Shown here in pieces: positions 34,442-43,186 of a DNA stretch of 64,000 bases. The stretch is from contig CAWAPS010000019.1 in the NCBI GenBank assembly GCA_963783945.1, positions 1,064,932 through 1,128,931 on the forward strand, read 5' to 3'. Each line of letters starts with the position of its first letter. Within the stretch, counting starts at the first letter, position 1. A program made the translations under genes and the position numbers. The stretch comes from CAWAPS01 sp963783945. Lineage in GTDB: Bacteria > Actinomycetota > Acidimicrobiia > Acidimicrobiales > Palsa-688. The notes beneath the pieces were generated by a model that worked only from the letters and a program-made list of their open reading frames with translations, had not been told where the DNA came from and searched no databases.

Positions 34442-36328
34442 TCAGGTTCCGTTCGCTGGCTGGTTGTAGGTGATTCCGTTGAGCGTTGTTGTCATTGTCC
34501 CCGTCGCCTGGAAGTTGTTGCTGAAGTTCAGATCGTTGACGTTCACTGAGAACCCACCTGGACTTGTTACTAACTGGCCGAATCCTTGAAGACCAAAGAT
34601 GGTGAGGTTGTCGTTCCAGGTCATGAATCCCGGAGTAGTGGTGTTCACGCTCTCGGTACCGTTCACCACGTTGAGCCCACGCGACTGGACGTAGTTGCGA
34701 TAGGTGACCTGAATGCTCTGGACAGCGGTGTCTGTCGAGTTGTCCGTGATCACCACAGTGGCGTAGCCGAACACATTCCCCTTCACCGTGTAGGTACCAC
34801 TGGGGATAGGCGCAAAGGTCGGCAGAGTCTGACCGGGAGCGTAGGGAGTGGCCCAACTCGCTGGAGCCGTGTTCGAGATCGGTGCCGGCGGGATTGCCGG
34901 GCGCGAAGGCAGGGCTAATCGAGCGATCATCAGCCGACTGTTCCTCCCTCCAGGCTCCGTCGAACCCGCACACTCATGAGGTGTCGGATTCGCCCCGCAG
35001 GCGAAGTTCTCTACCCACACGACAGCGGCGCTGTTGGCCAACCAATCCGGGTCGGCTGCAGCATTCCAGTTGGGATCGGCGACCGCCGCGTTGACCTGTT
35101 CCGTCTTCGGCACAACGGTGCTGGTTAGCCACGGTTCGAAGAACCTACGGTTGCCGTTGTTACGCATCTGGGAGATAACACCGAGGCTGACCAGGTTGGA
35201 CGAGATTGGGGAGATCCCTTCGAGACCCGAGATCCAGTCCATGCGGCCGTTCCCCCTGGCCTCGTCGTTTATCATCCACAAGCCGTTCGGGGACATCTGC
35301 ATGGGGTCGGTGTATTCGGCGTGAACAGTTACAGGATGCGATTGACCCGTTGTCAGGTTCGTTGCCCACCCATCAACACTATTGTCCTCATAGGCCTGGA
35401 TCCCCAGAATAGATCGGCCATCGCTTGTCCAGCCCCTCGCCTCGCCGATCATGGCTTGCTGGCGGAACACGAGCTGATTGCCCTGGACCACCCAAGGAGA
35501 TGGCTGAGGCAGGAAATACACGTTGGTCAGGTCATACCGCTGATTGGCGATATCCCACGAGAGTGCGCCTTCGAACTCGTCTTCCGCGAAGCCGCCACCA
35601 GTGATGAGCAGGGAGTCCCATTCCAGGTGAACGCCGTCAGGACTGAGGCGCCACTCCCGCCCATTGCCGAACGGGCTCGGCGGATTGGGCGCTCCGAGCG
35701 GAGAGTTGCCCCAGTAGATGGGATAGACATGGGTGTCGGATGGCGTGCACTTTGGGTCGGAGAGCCTAAGAAGGGCACCGCGGGGACCGCTGCAGTCGAG
35801 AATGCCATTGCCCACCAGTACTTGCTTGTCACCCGGTAGCGCACGGGGCGGCGGATAGGTGAAGTCGGCGGTGATGATCGTCGAAGGCATCGACACCCCG
35901 CAGGTGAGGCACTTCCAGGCATCTCCGTCAGGGAAGGTCGTGCCGTCGGTCTTGTCAAGCACCACCTGAGGGCCGCTGTAGATACTGGCGGGCCCGGTAT
36001 TGGGTGCGCCCGCATATGTCAGACCCACTAGCACATAGCGCGAATCCCAATAGAAGCCCGGGGTGCCGAGGCCTCCCCAAATGCCCGAAAGGCATCCGGT
36101 CGGATTCGCGCACACTCCGCTCGCTGGTGCCGTCGGAGGCACCGGCAGCTCCGAAATCGAGGCAGGCACGTGAAGTAGTTGACCAGGCTCTGGAGGAACC
36201 GATCCCGACGTGCTACCGGCCGCACCGGCAAGGCCTGGAGCCGTGGCCATTACCAGAGTGACAACCAGGGCAAAGACGAGCGGAAGTCCCGATCGCGACT
36301 TTCTGACAAGCTTCAACCTCGGTATCAC
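34442..36328 (-). CDS. Large secreted protein, propeller-like N-terminal part
   Basis: A 628-residue exported protein. Signal sequence about 9-35 (SGLPLVFALVVTLVMATAPG). Repeated beta-rich segments such as GTPGFYWDSRYVLVGLTYAG, DGTTFPDGDAWKCLTCG, EWRLSPDGVHLEWDSLL and YTDPMQMSPNGLWMINDEA suggest a WD40/TolB-like propeller. A C-terminal beta domain (about 500-628) follows a Pro-rich linker. The FYWDSRYV/DGDAWKCLTCG style recalls saponin-hydrolase-like proteins, but from memory only. GTG at 36328 follows GGAGG by 8 bases; the open frame upstream to 36598 lacks these features. Followed by a strong hairpin. Confidence 0.65.
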   Translation of the reverse strand: MIPRLKLVRKSRSGLPLVFALVVTLVMATAPGLAGAAGSTSGSVPPEPGQLLHVPASISELPVPPTAPASGVCANPTGCLSGIWGGLGTPGFYWDSRYVLVGLTYAGAPNTGPASIYSGPQVVLDKTDGTTFPDGDAWKCLTCGVSMPSTIITADFTYPPPRALPGDKQVLVGNGILDCSGPRGALLRLSDPKCTPSDTHVYPIYWGNSPLGAPNPPSPFGNGREWRLSPDGVHLEWDSLLITGGGFAEDEFEGALSWDIANQRYDLTNVYFLPQPSPWVVQGNQLVFRQQAMIGEARGWTSDGRSILGIQAYEDNSVDGWATNLTTGQSHPVTVHAEYTDPMQMSPNGLWMINDEARGNGRMDWISGLEGISPISSNLVSLGVISQMRNNGNRRFFEPWLTSTVVPKTEQVNAAVADPNWNAAADPDWLANSAAVVWVENFACGANPTPHECAGSTEPGGRNSRLMIARLALPSRPAIPPAPISNTAPASWATPYAPGQTLPTFAPIPSGTYTVKGNVFGYATVVITDNSTDTAVQSIQVTYRNYVQSRGLNVVNGTESVNTTTPGFMTWNDNLTIFGLQGFGQLVTSPGGFSVNVNDLNFSNNFQATGTMTTTLNGITYNQPANGT

Positions 36329-37261
36329 CGGGCCACCTCCACTAAAGATGTCGACTCCAATGCAATCTTCACTACAACGCTTCGCACTGCTCTGCGCCCC
36401 ACTGTGCGAGTTCCCACATGGCGCCTTGTGAAACTCAGAATGCGCCTGAAAGTCACTCGGCGACACCATCCTCCATCGCCCCTCCCCAGTAACTGTTTGG
36501 GTTAAGAGTACGACCGTGTGAACAGCCTCGCAACAAACTCCTTCCGGTACACACCAGGGCAGCGAGAGTGTCGCACACGAACACGAGAACGTCGACATTC
36601 AAAGGCGCCTGCACCTGGTCAGCTCTTACAACCGCGCCGAGGTTCTCGGAGCCTCCGAAGCCTCCGTCCCACACTGCGTCGATCCGACTGCCCGCAGGTA
36701 TCACCGAACGCGCGGCGGAACCATCCCACTATCGCTGTGGCCCGCTATCCCCCCTCGCCGGGGAGATGAGATACCCGAGGAGGCCTGCCAACCAAAGGTT
36801 GCGAACTTTGCCAAGCACCGGGGGCTTGGAAGTGGCCGGGTGGCCAGACACGAGATGTGCCGATCTGCGTGCGTAGGTCGACCGACCCGACCGGGTTATG
36901 GCGTGAGCGTTCTGCGTGACCCCGACCGGCACCTCGGGTCGGACGTCCCCGGCAACAAATGGGGGCATAGATGACCGATAGATGACCGGGCGCCGAGTCA
37001 CATCCGTTGGGTGGCCGGGTTCGCCGTCCGCCTCCCGGTCACGCCGACACGCCTCGAGGTTGCCATCGCGCCAAGCGTATGACAGAGTGAAGGTCGAAGG
37101 CCTCGCTTCTCCGACATCCAGCGCCCGGTTACCGATGCGTTCACCGGGCAGGCGCGACGGGCGCTGCCCACATTCGTGGGCGCCCGTCGAGGCGGCTACT
37201 GGAGCCTTCACGCGGGGAGCCGAATTACCAGACCTCAAATCGGCGACCTCTGTCTTATGCG
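36329..37261. other. Gene-free stretch
   Basis: About 930 bases with only unrecognised frames on both strands. It holds the promoter region of the secreted protein at 36328 and the 3' end region of the hydrolase at 37262. Confidence 0.5.
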
Positions 37262-39382
37262 CTAGTGGACGATTACTCGGATGCTGGCCAGGTTCTGGAC
37301 CAGGCCGTATGGGGTGGTGGTGTTCCCGTAGCGCTGGGATGTCACACGGACCACCGGGAAATAGGTGCCAGGATTGGTGAAGGTGTAGGTCTCGTGCAGT
37401 CTGACTCGCGGGCCGATCCGGGTGAGCGCCGATGTGACCGTGAAGCTACCCGTACCCTCGAAGTCCCACTCGACCTTGACGATCTTGCCGGCGCCGGGAG
37501 GCACCTGGGCGTCCATGGAGAACGTTACGGGCTGACCGGCCGCGACATAGATCCTCTGCCCGGGTGAGGCGTGAACCCACGCGCGTGTCCTGGCCGTCAG
37601 GGTGACCACGGGCTGGACCCCGTGGCGCCTTACGGCGGTGGCCGCCAGTTGCACCTGGTTGTTGGCGTCGATGCTGTAGTTGGTGCTGGCCGGCGGCTGA
37701 GCCCTGTGGGCCACCCAGGCGTCCAGGTCCAGAAGTGCCTGCTGGAACTCACCGGTGTAGCTGACGATGTGGTCGGCGGCGTCGGTGGCCGCCGGGCCTT
37801 CCGGGTCGTGGTCGGCGTTGTCCATGTACCACAGCCGGAAGCTGTTGCCGAAGCTGGATCCGAGGGCGGCCTGGGCCTGCTTGCTGTACCAGTCGGCGGA
37901 CCAAGGGTAGGCCTGCACGTCCATGGTCGACTCCAGCATGATCATCTTGCCGTAGAAATGCCCGCTGGCCACCGATCCGGCGGTGCTGGCGGCTAGGAGC
38001 GGTCCGACCAGGATGGGGCGCTGCGGTTCGAGCGGCTGACCGTTGGGGCCCCGGTACTGGTTCCATCCATACTCATCGGGGGTTGGCACCTGATGGCGTT
38101 GGTAGTACTGGAGGGCGATAAGCCAGGAGTTGTCTAGCTCCACCGACGTGCCGGCTGTGATTTGACTAGTGACGGCCGGGTTGGCCAAGGGCCCGAAGGT
38201 GAGCGTGTTACCGGTTACGTTGCCGATGGGCACCGTCTGTCCGGCTTCGGGTCCGCTCAGGACATTCAGATCGGCACCGTCCAGGTCACCGGTGGGCACA
38301 CTGGCAAGCAGCAACCCGCTGGCCGGGTTGCCGACCAGCCCGGTGACAGTGCTGTCGTACTGGACCCGGGCCGCCTGCACCGACGGGTCGCTGCCCTCAT
38401 AGCCGGGCTGGGTCCAAAAGTCATTCACATAGCTGGGGTCGATGGCCCGCACGGCCGGCTCCACTGCGTAGAACCCTCCACCATTCAAGGTGGCGTACTG
38501 CCACCAGCCCCGCAGCGGGAAGCCGAGCTTGGTCACCTCCTGCAGGACCGCCTGCTGCTCGGGTGTGAGGCCGGCGTAGGGATCACCGCTGCCGCCGGGA
38601 GCCATGGCGTCGGCGATCTGGGGCAGCTTGTCAGCTAGGACGCGAAGTGCAAGAAGCTCCACGGTCATGAAACTGGGGATGGCGTTGGGAACCCCGAAGA
38701 CCATGGGCACCGCGCCGTCCCACACGCCGGAGGTGTTCTCCATAGCTCCCACCGTTTGGTAGGCGCCTCCGCTGGCGCCGTAGATGTAGCCGCGGGGCCG
38801 GGCCGAGGTGTGATACACCCTCTTCTCGGCCACGACCCGGGAGAACTTCGCCGCCGCGGCGTTTGTTCGATACGGGGCAAGGGCGCCGCCGGTGGGTACG
38901 CCGCCGGCGTTATTGGTCGACACCACGTAGGCGCCATTGGAAATGGCGAAGGCCACCGAGCAGTAAGAGGTTCCTATCGACGGGCAGCCCGAAGCGGCGT
39001 TCTCTTGGCTCAGGGTGGGATATGTGGTTTCGAAGAATCGGCCCCGGTACTTGTCCGGTGACGGGAAGTAGAACGCGAACCGGGCGGCAGTTCCGGTGAA
39101 CCCGCCATGTATGTAGCGGAAGCTCACCGTCATCCCGGTCGTCGGGTCGGTGATCGTCCCCGGTTGATCTTCATCTATGTATGGCTGGTTCAGGACCGGA
39201 TCGACACAAGTGGCGGTGACAAACAGCGGACCGCCCGAGGACTGAGGTTGGCAAGCCGGGGCGGGAGCCGACGCCGACGCCGACGCCACATTCGAGGCTG
39301 TTACCGCCGGGCTGACAACAACGACCAGCAAAGCAGCCGCCACCAGCAGCGCCCCGCCCCGCCACCGTCTTCCACCACTCAT
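37262..39382 (-). CDS. Secreted alpha/beta hydrolase with PKD domain
   Basis: A 706-residue exported protein. Signal peptide with ALLVAAALLVVVVSPAVTAS. The catalytic part (about 60-590) shows the nucleophile elbow YIYGASGGAYQTVGAM, a later DVQAYPWSADWY segment and NADHDPEG with candidate Asp and His. This is the fold and rough size of tannase/feruloyl-esterase-like hydrolases. A PKD-like beta domain closes the protein (about 610-700: VKVEWDFEGTGSFTV). ATG 39382 is taken as start; 39406 is also in frame. A TetR regulator is transcribed divergently, with a palindrome between. Confidence 0.75.
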   Translation of the reverse strand: MSGGRRWRGGALLVAAALLVVVVSPAVTASNVASASASAPAPACQPQSSGGPLFVTATCVDPVLNQPYIDEDQPGTITDPTTGMTVSFRYIHGGFTGTAARFAFYFPSPDKYRGRFFETTYPTLSQENAASGCPSIGTSYCSVAFAISNGAYVVSTNNAGGVPTGGALAPYRTNAAAAKFSRVVAEKRVYHTSARPRGYIYGASGGAYQTVGAMENTSGVWDGAVPMVFGVPNAIPSFMTVELLALRVLADKLPQIADAMAPGGSGDPYAGLTPEQQAVLQEVTKLGFPLRGWWQYATLNGGGFYAVEPAVRAIDPSYVNDFWTQPGYEGSDPSVQAARVQYDSTVTGLVGNPASGLLLASVPTGDLDGADLNVLSGPEAGQTVPIGNVTGNTLTFGPLANPAVTSQITAGTSVELDNSWLIALQYYQRHQVPTPDEYGWNQYRGPNGQPLEPQRPILVGPLLAASTAGSVASGHFYGKMIMLESTMDVQAYPWSADWYSKQAQAALGSSFGNSFRLWYMDNADHDPEGPAATDAADHIVSYTGEFQQALLDLDAWVAHRAQPPASTNYSIDANNQVQLAATAVRRHGVQPVVTLTARTRAWVHASPGQRIYVAAGQPVTFSMDAQVPPGAGKIVKVEWDFEGTGSFTVTSALTRIGPRVRLHETYTFTNPGTYFPVVRVTSQRYGNTTTPYGLVQNLASIRVIVH

Positions 39383-39479
39383 CTGTCCACCACCGTGTCT
39401 GATCATCGGCTGTATCCCCTCTTGTCGAGGTCAGAGTCGACACCATCGCCCTCCCGGCGATAGGCCTAACCTAAGCTGT

Positions 39480-39491
39480 TACAGACCTGTA
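39480..39491. promoter_or_regulatory. Palindromic operator candidate
   Basis: TACAGACCTGTA is a 12-base perfect inverted repeat lying between the divergent hydrolase (start 39382) and TetR gene (start 39542). Position suggests autoregulation and control of the hydrolase by the TetR protein. No binding data. Confidence 0.4.
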
Positions 39492-39541
39492 TCTTTATCA
39501 GGGTGGACCCGGATGTCAAGCGCTGCTGCAAGAAGGAACTG

Positions 39542-40207
39542 ATGCCGCCCCGGAAAGGCGTGCCGAACCGGCGCGGCATCGCCAGCCGGGAACAGATCCT
39601 CGACGCCGCGGTCGAGCTGTTCGCCCGGCACGGCTACCGAGGTACCGGCTTGCTTCTCCTAGCGGAGAGGGTCGGGATGAGCCACGTCGGAATCCTCCGC
39701 CACTTCGGGACCAAGGAAAACCTACTCAGAGCGGTCATGGCCAGGCGGGATCAGATACTGGAGGGACTTGCCGGCGAAGTGGCCGGCACGGGCATCACCG
39801 GTCTGACCAGCATCCCGGTGCCCTCAGAGCCGGAGGTGCTCACCAGGCTGGCGACGGTACTGCGTGCCGAGAACCTCAACCCTGGCGATCCCCTCCACCA
39901 CTACTTCAACGAAGCCGGCCACCACATCCGAGCCGTAATAGCCGCCGAGATCCGGGCCGGCCAGGACACGGGCGAGATCCGCAGCGACATCGACGCCGAC
40001 CTGAAAGCTATGGAGATCGTGGCGTTCAGCATCGGGATCGAGACCCAATGGCTGGCCGAGCCCAACCTCATCGACCGCCAGAAGGTCCACCAGTCGTTCG
40101 TACGGGCACTCCTCGACGACCTCACCCGGGCGGACGCACCCCGAAAAGCCACCAAGAAGACCAAAACCCCAACCTCCAAGACCGCAGGCAAAACCGGGAG
40201 AAAGTAA
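39542..40207 (+). CDS. TetR-family regulator with Lys-rich tail
   Basis: A 221-residue regulator. The N-terminal HTH reads REQILDAAVELFARHGYRG then LAERVGMSHVGILRHFGTKE and NLLRAVM. The middle is a helical ligand domain. The last about 27 residues are Lys/Thr-rich (KATKKTKTPTSKTAGKTG), like histone H1 or actinobacterial nucleoid-protein tails, and may add nonspecific DNA binding. ATG at 39542 follows AGAAGGAA; the GTG at 39503 would add 13 residues. Divergent from the secreted hydrolase, which it probably controls through the palindrome at 39480. Confidence 0.88.
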   Translation: MPPRKGVPNRRGIASREQILDAAVELFARHGYRGTGLLLLAERVGMSHVGILRHFGTKENLLRAVMARRDQILEGLAGEVAGTGITGLTSIPVPSEPEVLTRLATVLRAENLNPGDPLHHYFNEAGHHIRAVIAAEIRAGQDTGEIRSDIDADLKAMEIVAFSIGIETQWLAEPNLIDRQKVHQSFVRALLDDLTRADAPRKATKKTKTPTSKTAGKTGRK

Positions 40208-40255
40208 CACTCCCCAACCCGCAGCAATCAGTCCCAGTCAAACTGCTGACGGCGA

Positions 40256-40640
40256 TCACCAGAGCTGGGGAGTGGGCGTGTCGACCTGCAGAGGCCGGAC
40301 GTAAGACAAGTCCCGACTGTCACGCGTGCCCTTGGAGTACCCCTGCTCGATGAACAGCCGGTTTTTCAGCCCGGACGCGTCCGTCTGGATCATAGTTCGA
40401 CCGTCGAGCGCCAAACCGCCATCCTCCACACGCCGGCGCGTTTCTCAAGACGGTCGATGTAGCGCCCGTCAATGAGGCGGACAGTCTCGCCGTCGTGGTT
40501 GAGGAGCGTGACGGGACGTAGCTCTCGGCGTGGGCGACGTCGCCGTCCATCTCGACGGTGTCGGTGGTGATGTTTGTGTAGGTGGTTCTGCGAGCCGGCG
40601 GCGTGCACCGAATTGATCCACCCTGCGTACTTCGGGCCGG
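40256..40640 (-). pseudogene. SnoaL/NTF2-like protein remnant with frameshifts
   Basis: Three frame pieces give one NTF2-like C-terminal half: TTYTNITTDTVEMDGDVAHA with ESYV, then PVTLLNHDGETVRLIDGRYI with RLEKRAGVWRMAVWRSTVEL, then MIQTDASGLKNRLFIEQGYS with DLSYVRPLQV. The end is a TGA at 40256-40258. At least two frame slips are needed. The 5' half is missing and joins the SDR fragment at about 40640. Confidence 0.7.
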
Positions 40641-41053
40641 ACGATGCGTCCCCACCTGTGGCGCCTCATGTGAGAGACGACGGCCTGGGTGCACAAGAAC
40701 GTACCTTTGAGCGCGACGCCGAGGTGGGCGTCCCAGACCTCCTCGGGCATGTCCTCGATGGGGCCACCGGTGGCCGCTCCGGCGTGGTTGCAGAGAATGT
40801 CGACGCGGCCGAACTCGTCGACGGTTCGCTGCACCATGTCGACGACATCTGACTTCAACGACACGTCCGTGGGAACCGCCAGCACCGTGCCACCGGCATC
40901 GCGAATCTCCGCCGCGGCCTCCTCGGCCCGGGCCCGGTCCAGTTCCGCGATGACCACCGCGGCGCCTTCGTTCGCCAGGGCCCGTGAGACCGCACGGCCG
41001 ATGCCCGGGCCGCCCCCGGCGGTAACAATGGCAATCTTGCCTTCCAGAAACAT
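40640..41053 (-). pseudogene. SDR N-terminal fragment
   Basis: ATG at 41053 opens an SDR: KIAIVTAGGGPGIGRAVSRA (cofactor loop), LAVPTDVSLKSDVVDMVQ, DILCNHAGAATGG and SHMRRHRWGRIV. Similarity ends at about residue 138, before the Ser and Tyr-Lys residues, so no active enzyme can result. It is fused to the NTF2-like remnant. Upstream in the same frame (41056-41296) GGFVTRGSQEAMAIVAHLRQ and VRFVQGTFVTGADGSAHRVA look coding but were not assigned to a family. Confidence 0.75.
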
Positions 41054-41301
41054 TTGGTCCGACGCGCTTGTCGACCGTTCGGGGCGAAGCGCCGCCACGC
41101 GGTGCGCGGACCCGTCGGCTCCTGTCACGAAGGTGCCCTGCACGAACCGGACGGTCGCTCCAGGCCTGGGCTCGTCCGCTCGATCGACCGCAACACGGAC
41201 TAACCTAGTATCACCAAACTGCCTTAGATGCGCTACAATAGCCATAGCTTCCTGCGACCCCCGGGTAACGAACCCCCCGGCGAGGTTCGGGCTGAGTCGA
41301 G

Positions 41302-41466
41302 TCAACGCTTGGGGGCGGCGGCCCGAAGGTGGCGCAGGGCGGGGTTGGCCGCGGCGGCGGCTTGGCGGTCCCGGGCGACCGAGTCCAGATAGCCCTGAGT
41401 GGTCGCCAGCGAGGCGTGACCCATCAGACCTTGCAGGTCGGCGACGGGGGTGCCCTCGGTGGCCAA
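41302..41466 (-). pseudogene. Tyrosine recombinase C-terminal remnant
   Basis: The frame reads TEGTPVADLQGLMGHASLAT then TQGYLDSVARDRQAAAAANP. GHAS and the Tyr of QGYL are the last catalytic His/Tyr region of XerC/phage-type integrases. About 53 residues remain. The residues upstream do not match an integrase. Confidence 0.7.
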
Positions 41467-41519
41467 CAAGGTCCTCCGCCCCCTGGGGCCCAGGACCCTG
41501 AGATCCGCGCAATACGTAC

Positions 41520-41544
41520 CCGGAATACGCCTTTTCACCGATGC
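41520..41544. repeat. 25-base repeat, copy 1
   Basis: This 25-base stretch (CCGGAATACGCC at its start, CACCGATGC at its end) recurs at 49107-49131 in the same orientation. The copies differ only by two single-base indels. It lies next to the recombinase remnant, so an attachment-site or element-end origin is possible. Confidence 0.55.
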
Positions 41545-41614
41545 CGGGCGCATCGATCGGCGCGATAACAGCGTTGGTAACCAATATGACGTCGCCAGTC
41601 CTAACCCCCTCGGA

Positions 41615-41929
41615 GTGCAATTGCCGACCTACCTGGTCTTTCGTGACCTGCCCGGGGTAACCCGAGACCAATTTGTCGCCGCCCAGCGCGCCGTGACCGA
41701 CGAGGCCGACTCGGCCCGGGCCGCCGGACGAGCGGTGCGATATCTGACCGGCTTTTTCGTGCCCGCCAACGCGGCAGGGCTCTGCCTGTTCGAAGGGGCC
41801 GACGCCGAAGAGGTGGCCGCGGTCAACCAACAAGCCGGGGTGCCCTTCACCAGCGTCGTGGAAGCCGTCGAGTGGCAGCCCCCCGCCTCGATTGGCGCGG
41901 TCGGGCCTAAGCGTACGGGACACCGATAG
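41615..41929 (+). CDS. DUF4242 (SCO4226-like) protein
   Basis: A protein of about 104 residues: LPTYLVFRDLPGVTRDQFVA, TDEADSARAAGRAVRYLTGF, LCLFEGADAEEVAAVNQQAG. This matches the DUF4242 family of ferredoxin-like barrels, one member of which (SCO4226) was described as a nickel-binding protein. GTG at 41615 has CGGA upstream; the open frame extends to 41450 through the recombinase remnant antisense and is not coding there. Confidence 0.75.
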   Translation: MQLPTYLVFRDLPGVTRDQFVAAQRAVTDEADSARAAGRAVRYLTGFFVPANAAGLCLFEGADAEEVAAVNQQAGVPFTSVVEAVEWQPPASIGAVGPKRTGHR

Positions 41930-42240
41930 TGGCTTGGGGAGGGTACGCCCGAACTGCGATCGCCGCCAGAGCGAGGAGCAGCATGTCATCACCGCAACCA
42001 CACGCCGCCAGGGCAGGCGACTCTGGCCGGCCTGCCCGGGCTCGGCCTGACGTTCGCCGGAACCGAAGCGATCCTGGCAGGCGGTCACCGGTTGGGGATC
42101 AACCTACGACTGCGTGTTGGCCTCGTGGGCTCTATTCCGACCAACAAGGAACAGCTGGTCGATTAGATCAGTAAGAGGGGTCAGAGGCAACCTTCGCGGG
42201 AAGGTCGAACTGTTTGCTGAGCTAGGGAGGGGATAGGAGA
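41930..42240. other. No gene recognised
   Basis: Short frames only. It ends with an AGGGAGGGGATAGGAGA ribosome site for the membrane protein. Confidence 0.5.
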
Positions 42241-43086
42241 ATGAGTTCAAAAGCGGTGCCAGAGCCTGAGCATCGAGCCAGATGGGGACCAGTTACCGGG
42301 GTGGCCTTTGTGGTCCTGCTGGTGGTGAGCTTCCTCATCACAAGCCCGCCGGATACAAACAAGACACCGGCCTACATCCTGGCCTGGTACAACGTCAAGA
42401 GTCATCAGACCCACCTGAAGGTCTCTCTGTTGCTGGCCGACATCGCCATAGTGTTCGGGATCTTCTGGTTCGGCTACCTACGGGATCGATGGGGTCGTAC
42501 TGACCTGGGAGCCAGGTTGTCCCCGATCATGTTGGTGGGAGCCGGGATATTCGCCACCGGAGGGTTGATCTTCTCTGGGGCCGAAATAGCTCTGTTCGAT
42601 GAACCCAAGAAGATGCTCCCGGCAACGGCCCAGACCCTGAACTTTCTCCAGTCCGACATCGGGGCCGCAGCCGTTGTCATCGGGGTGTCGATCCTGATGT
42701 GGGCGGCAGGGTTCATCATCCTCAAGACCAGGATCCTGCCGGTGTGGCTGGCCTGGGTCAGTTTCGTGCTGGCGGTGGTGGCCCTAGCTGGTCCTGCCGG
42801 GTTCTTCGCCTTCATGGCTATGGGCATCTGGATCCTCGTCGTGGCCTTCATGATGTGGCGCCACGAGGAGTCACTGCCAGCACCGGGGTCTGTGGTTAGG
42901 GGTGACATGAGCGATCCTTGCAGACAACCACCGGTAAGTCCTACCGTTCCCGTCCAACCCAAACGAGGTGGGCTACTGGGGGGAGCATCCGTTCAGGGGG
43001 ACGTTCGAGTTCACGACGGGCTTATCCCCTCGCGACGCGCCCCCGGTTTCTTCTGTCCACGACTTTGGAAGGGGGACTGGTTATGA
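42241..43086 (+). CDS. Six-TM membrane protein (DUF4386-like)
   Basis: A 281-residue integral membrane protein with about six hydrophobic helices: VAFVVLLVVSFLI, LLLADIAIVFGIFWFGYL, LSPIMLVGAGIFATGGLIF, IGAAAVVIGVSILMWAAGFI, LPVWLAWVSFVLAVVALAG, MAMGIWILVVAFMMW. The arrangement resembles DUF4386-type proteins; function unknown. After MMWRHEESLP the last about 70 residues are non-hydrophobic and compositionally odd, perhaps a read-through tail. It precedes the repeat protein by 100 bases. Confidence 0.7.
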   Translation: MSSKAVPEPEHRARWGPVTGVAFVVLLVVSFLITSPPDTNKTPAYILAWYNVKSHQTHLKVSLLLADIAIVFGIFWFGYLRDRWGRTDLGARLSPIMLVGAGIFATGGLIFSGAEIALFDEPKKMLPATAQTLNFLQSDIGAAAVVIGVSILMWAAGFIILKTRILPVWLAWVSFVLAVVALAGPAGFFAFMAMGIWILVVAFMMWRHEESLPAPGSVVRGDMSDPCRQPPVSPTVPVQPKRGGLLGGASVQGDVRVHDGLIPSRRAPGFFCPRLWKGDWL

Positions 43087-43186
43087 AGTCACGCAGGATT
43101 GTGCTTGGGGCTGTTTACCGCATCGCAACCCGCGACGGGCTAGCGGCGCCAGGTGTCTCATCGACAGCGAGCGAAAGGCTGGTGGG

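Noticed and set aside
40469..42088. 539-residue minus-strand open frame
   Set aside because: It runs through the antisense of DUF4242 and through fragments of different origin; only the SDR part from 41053 and a coding-like stretch before it are credible.
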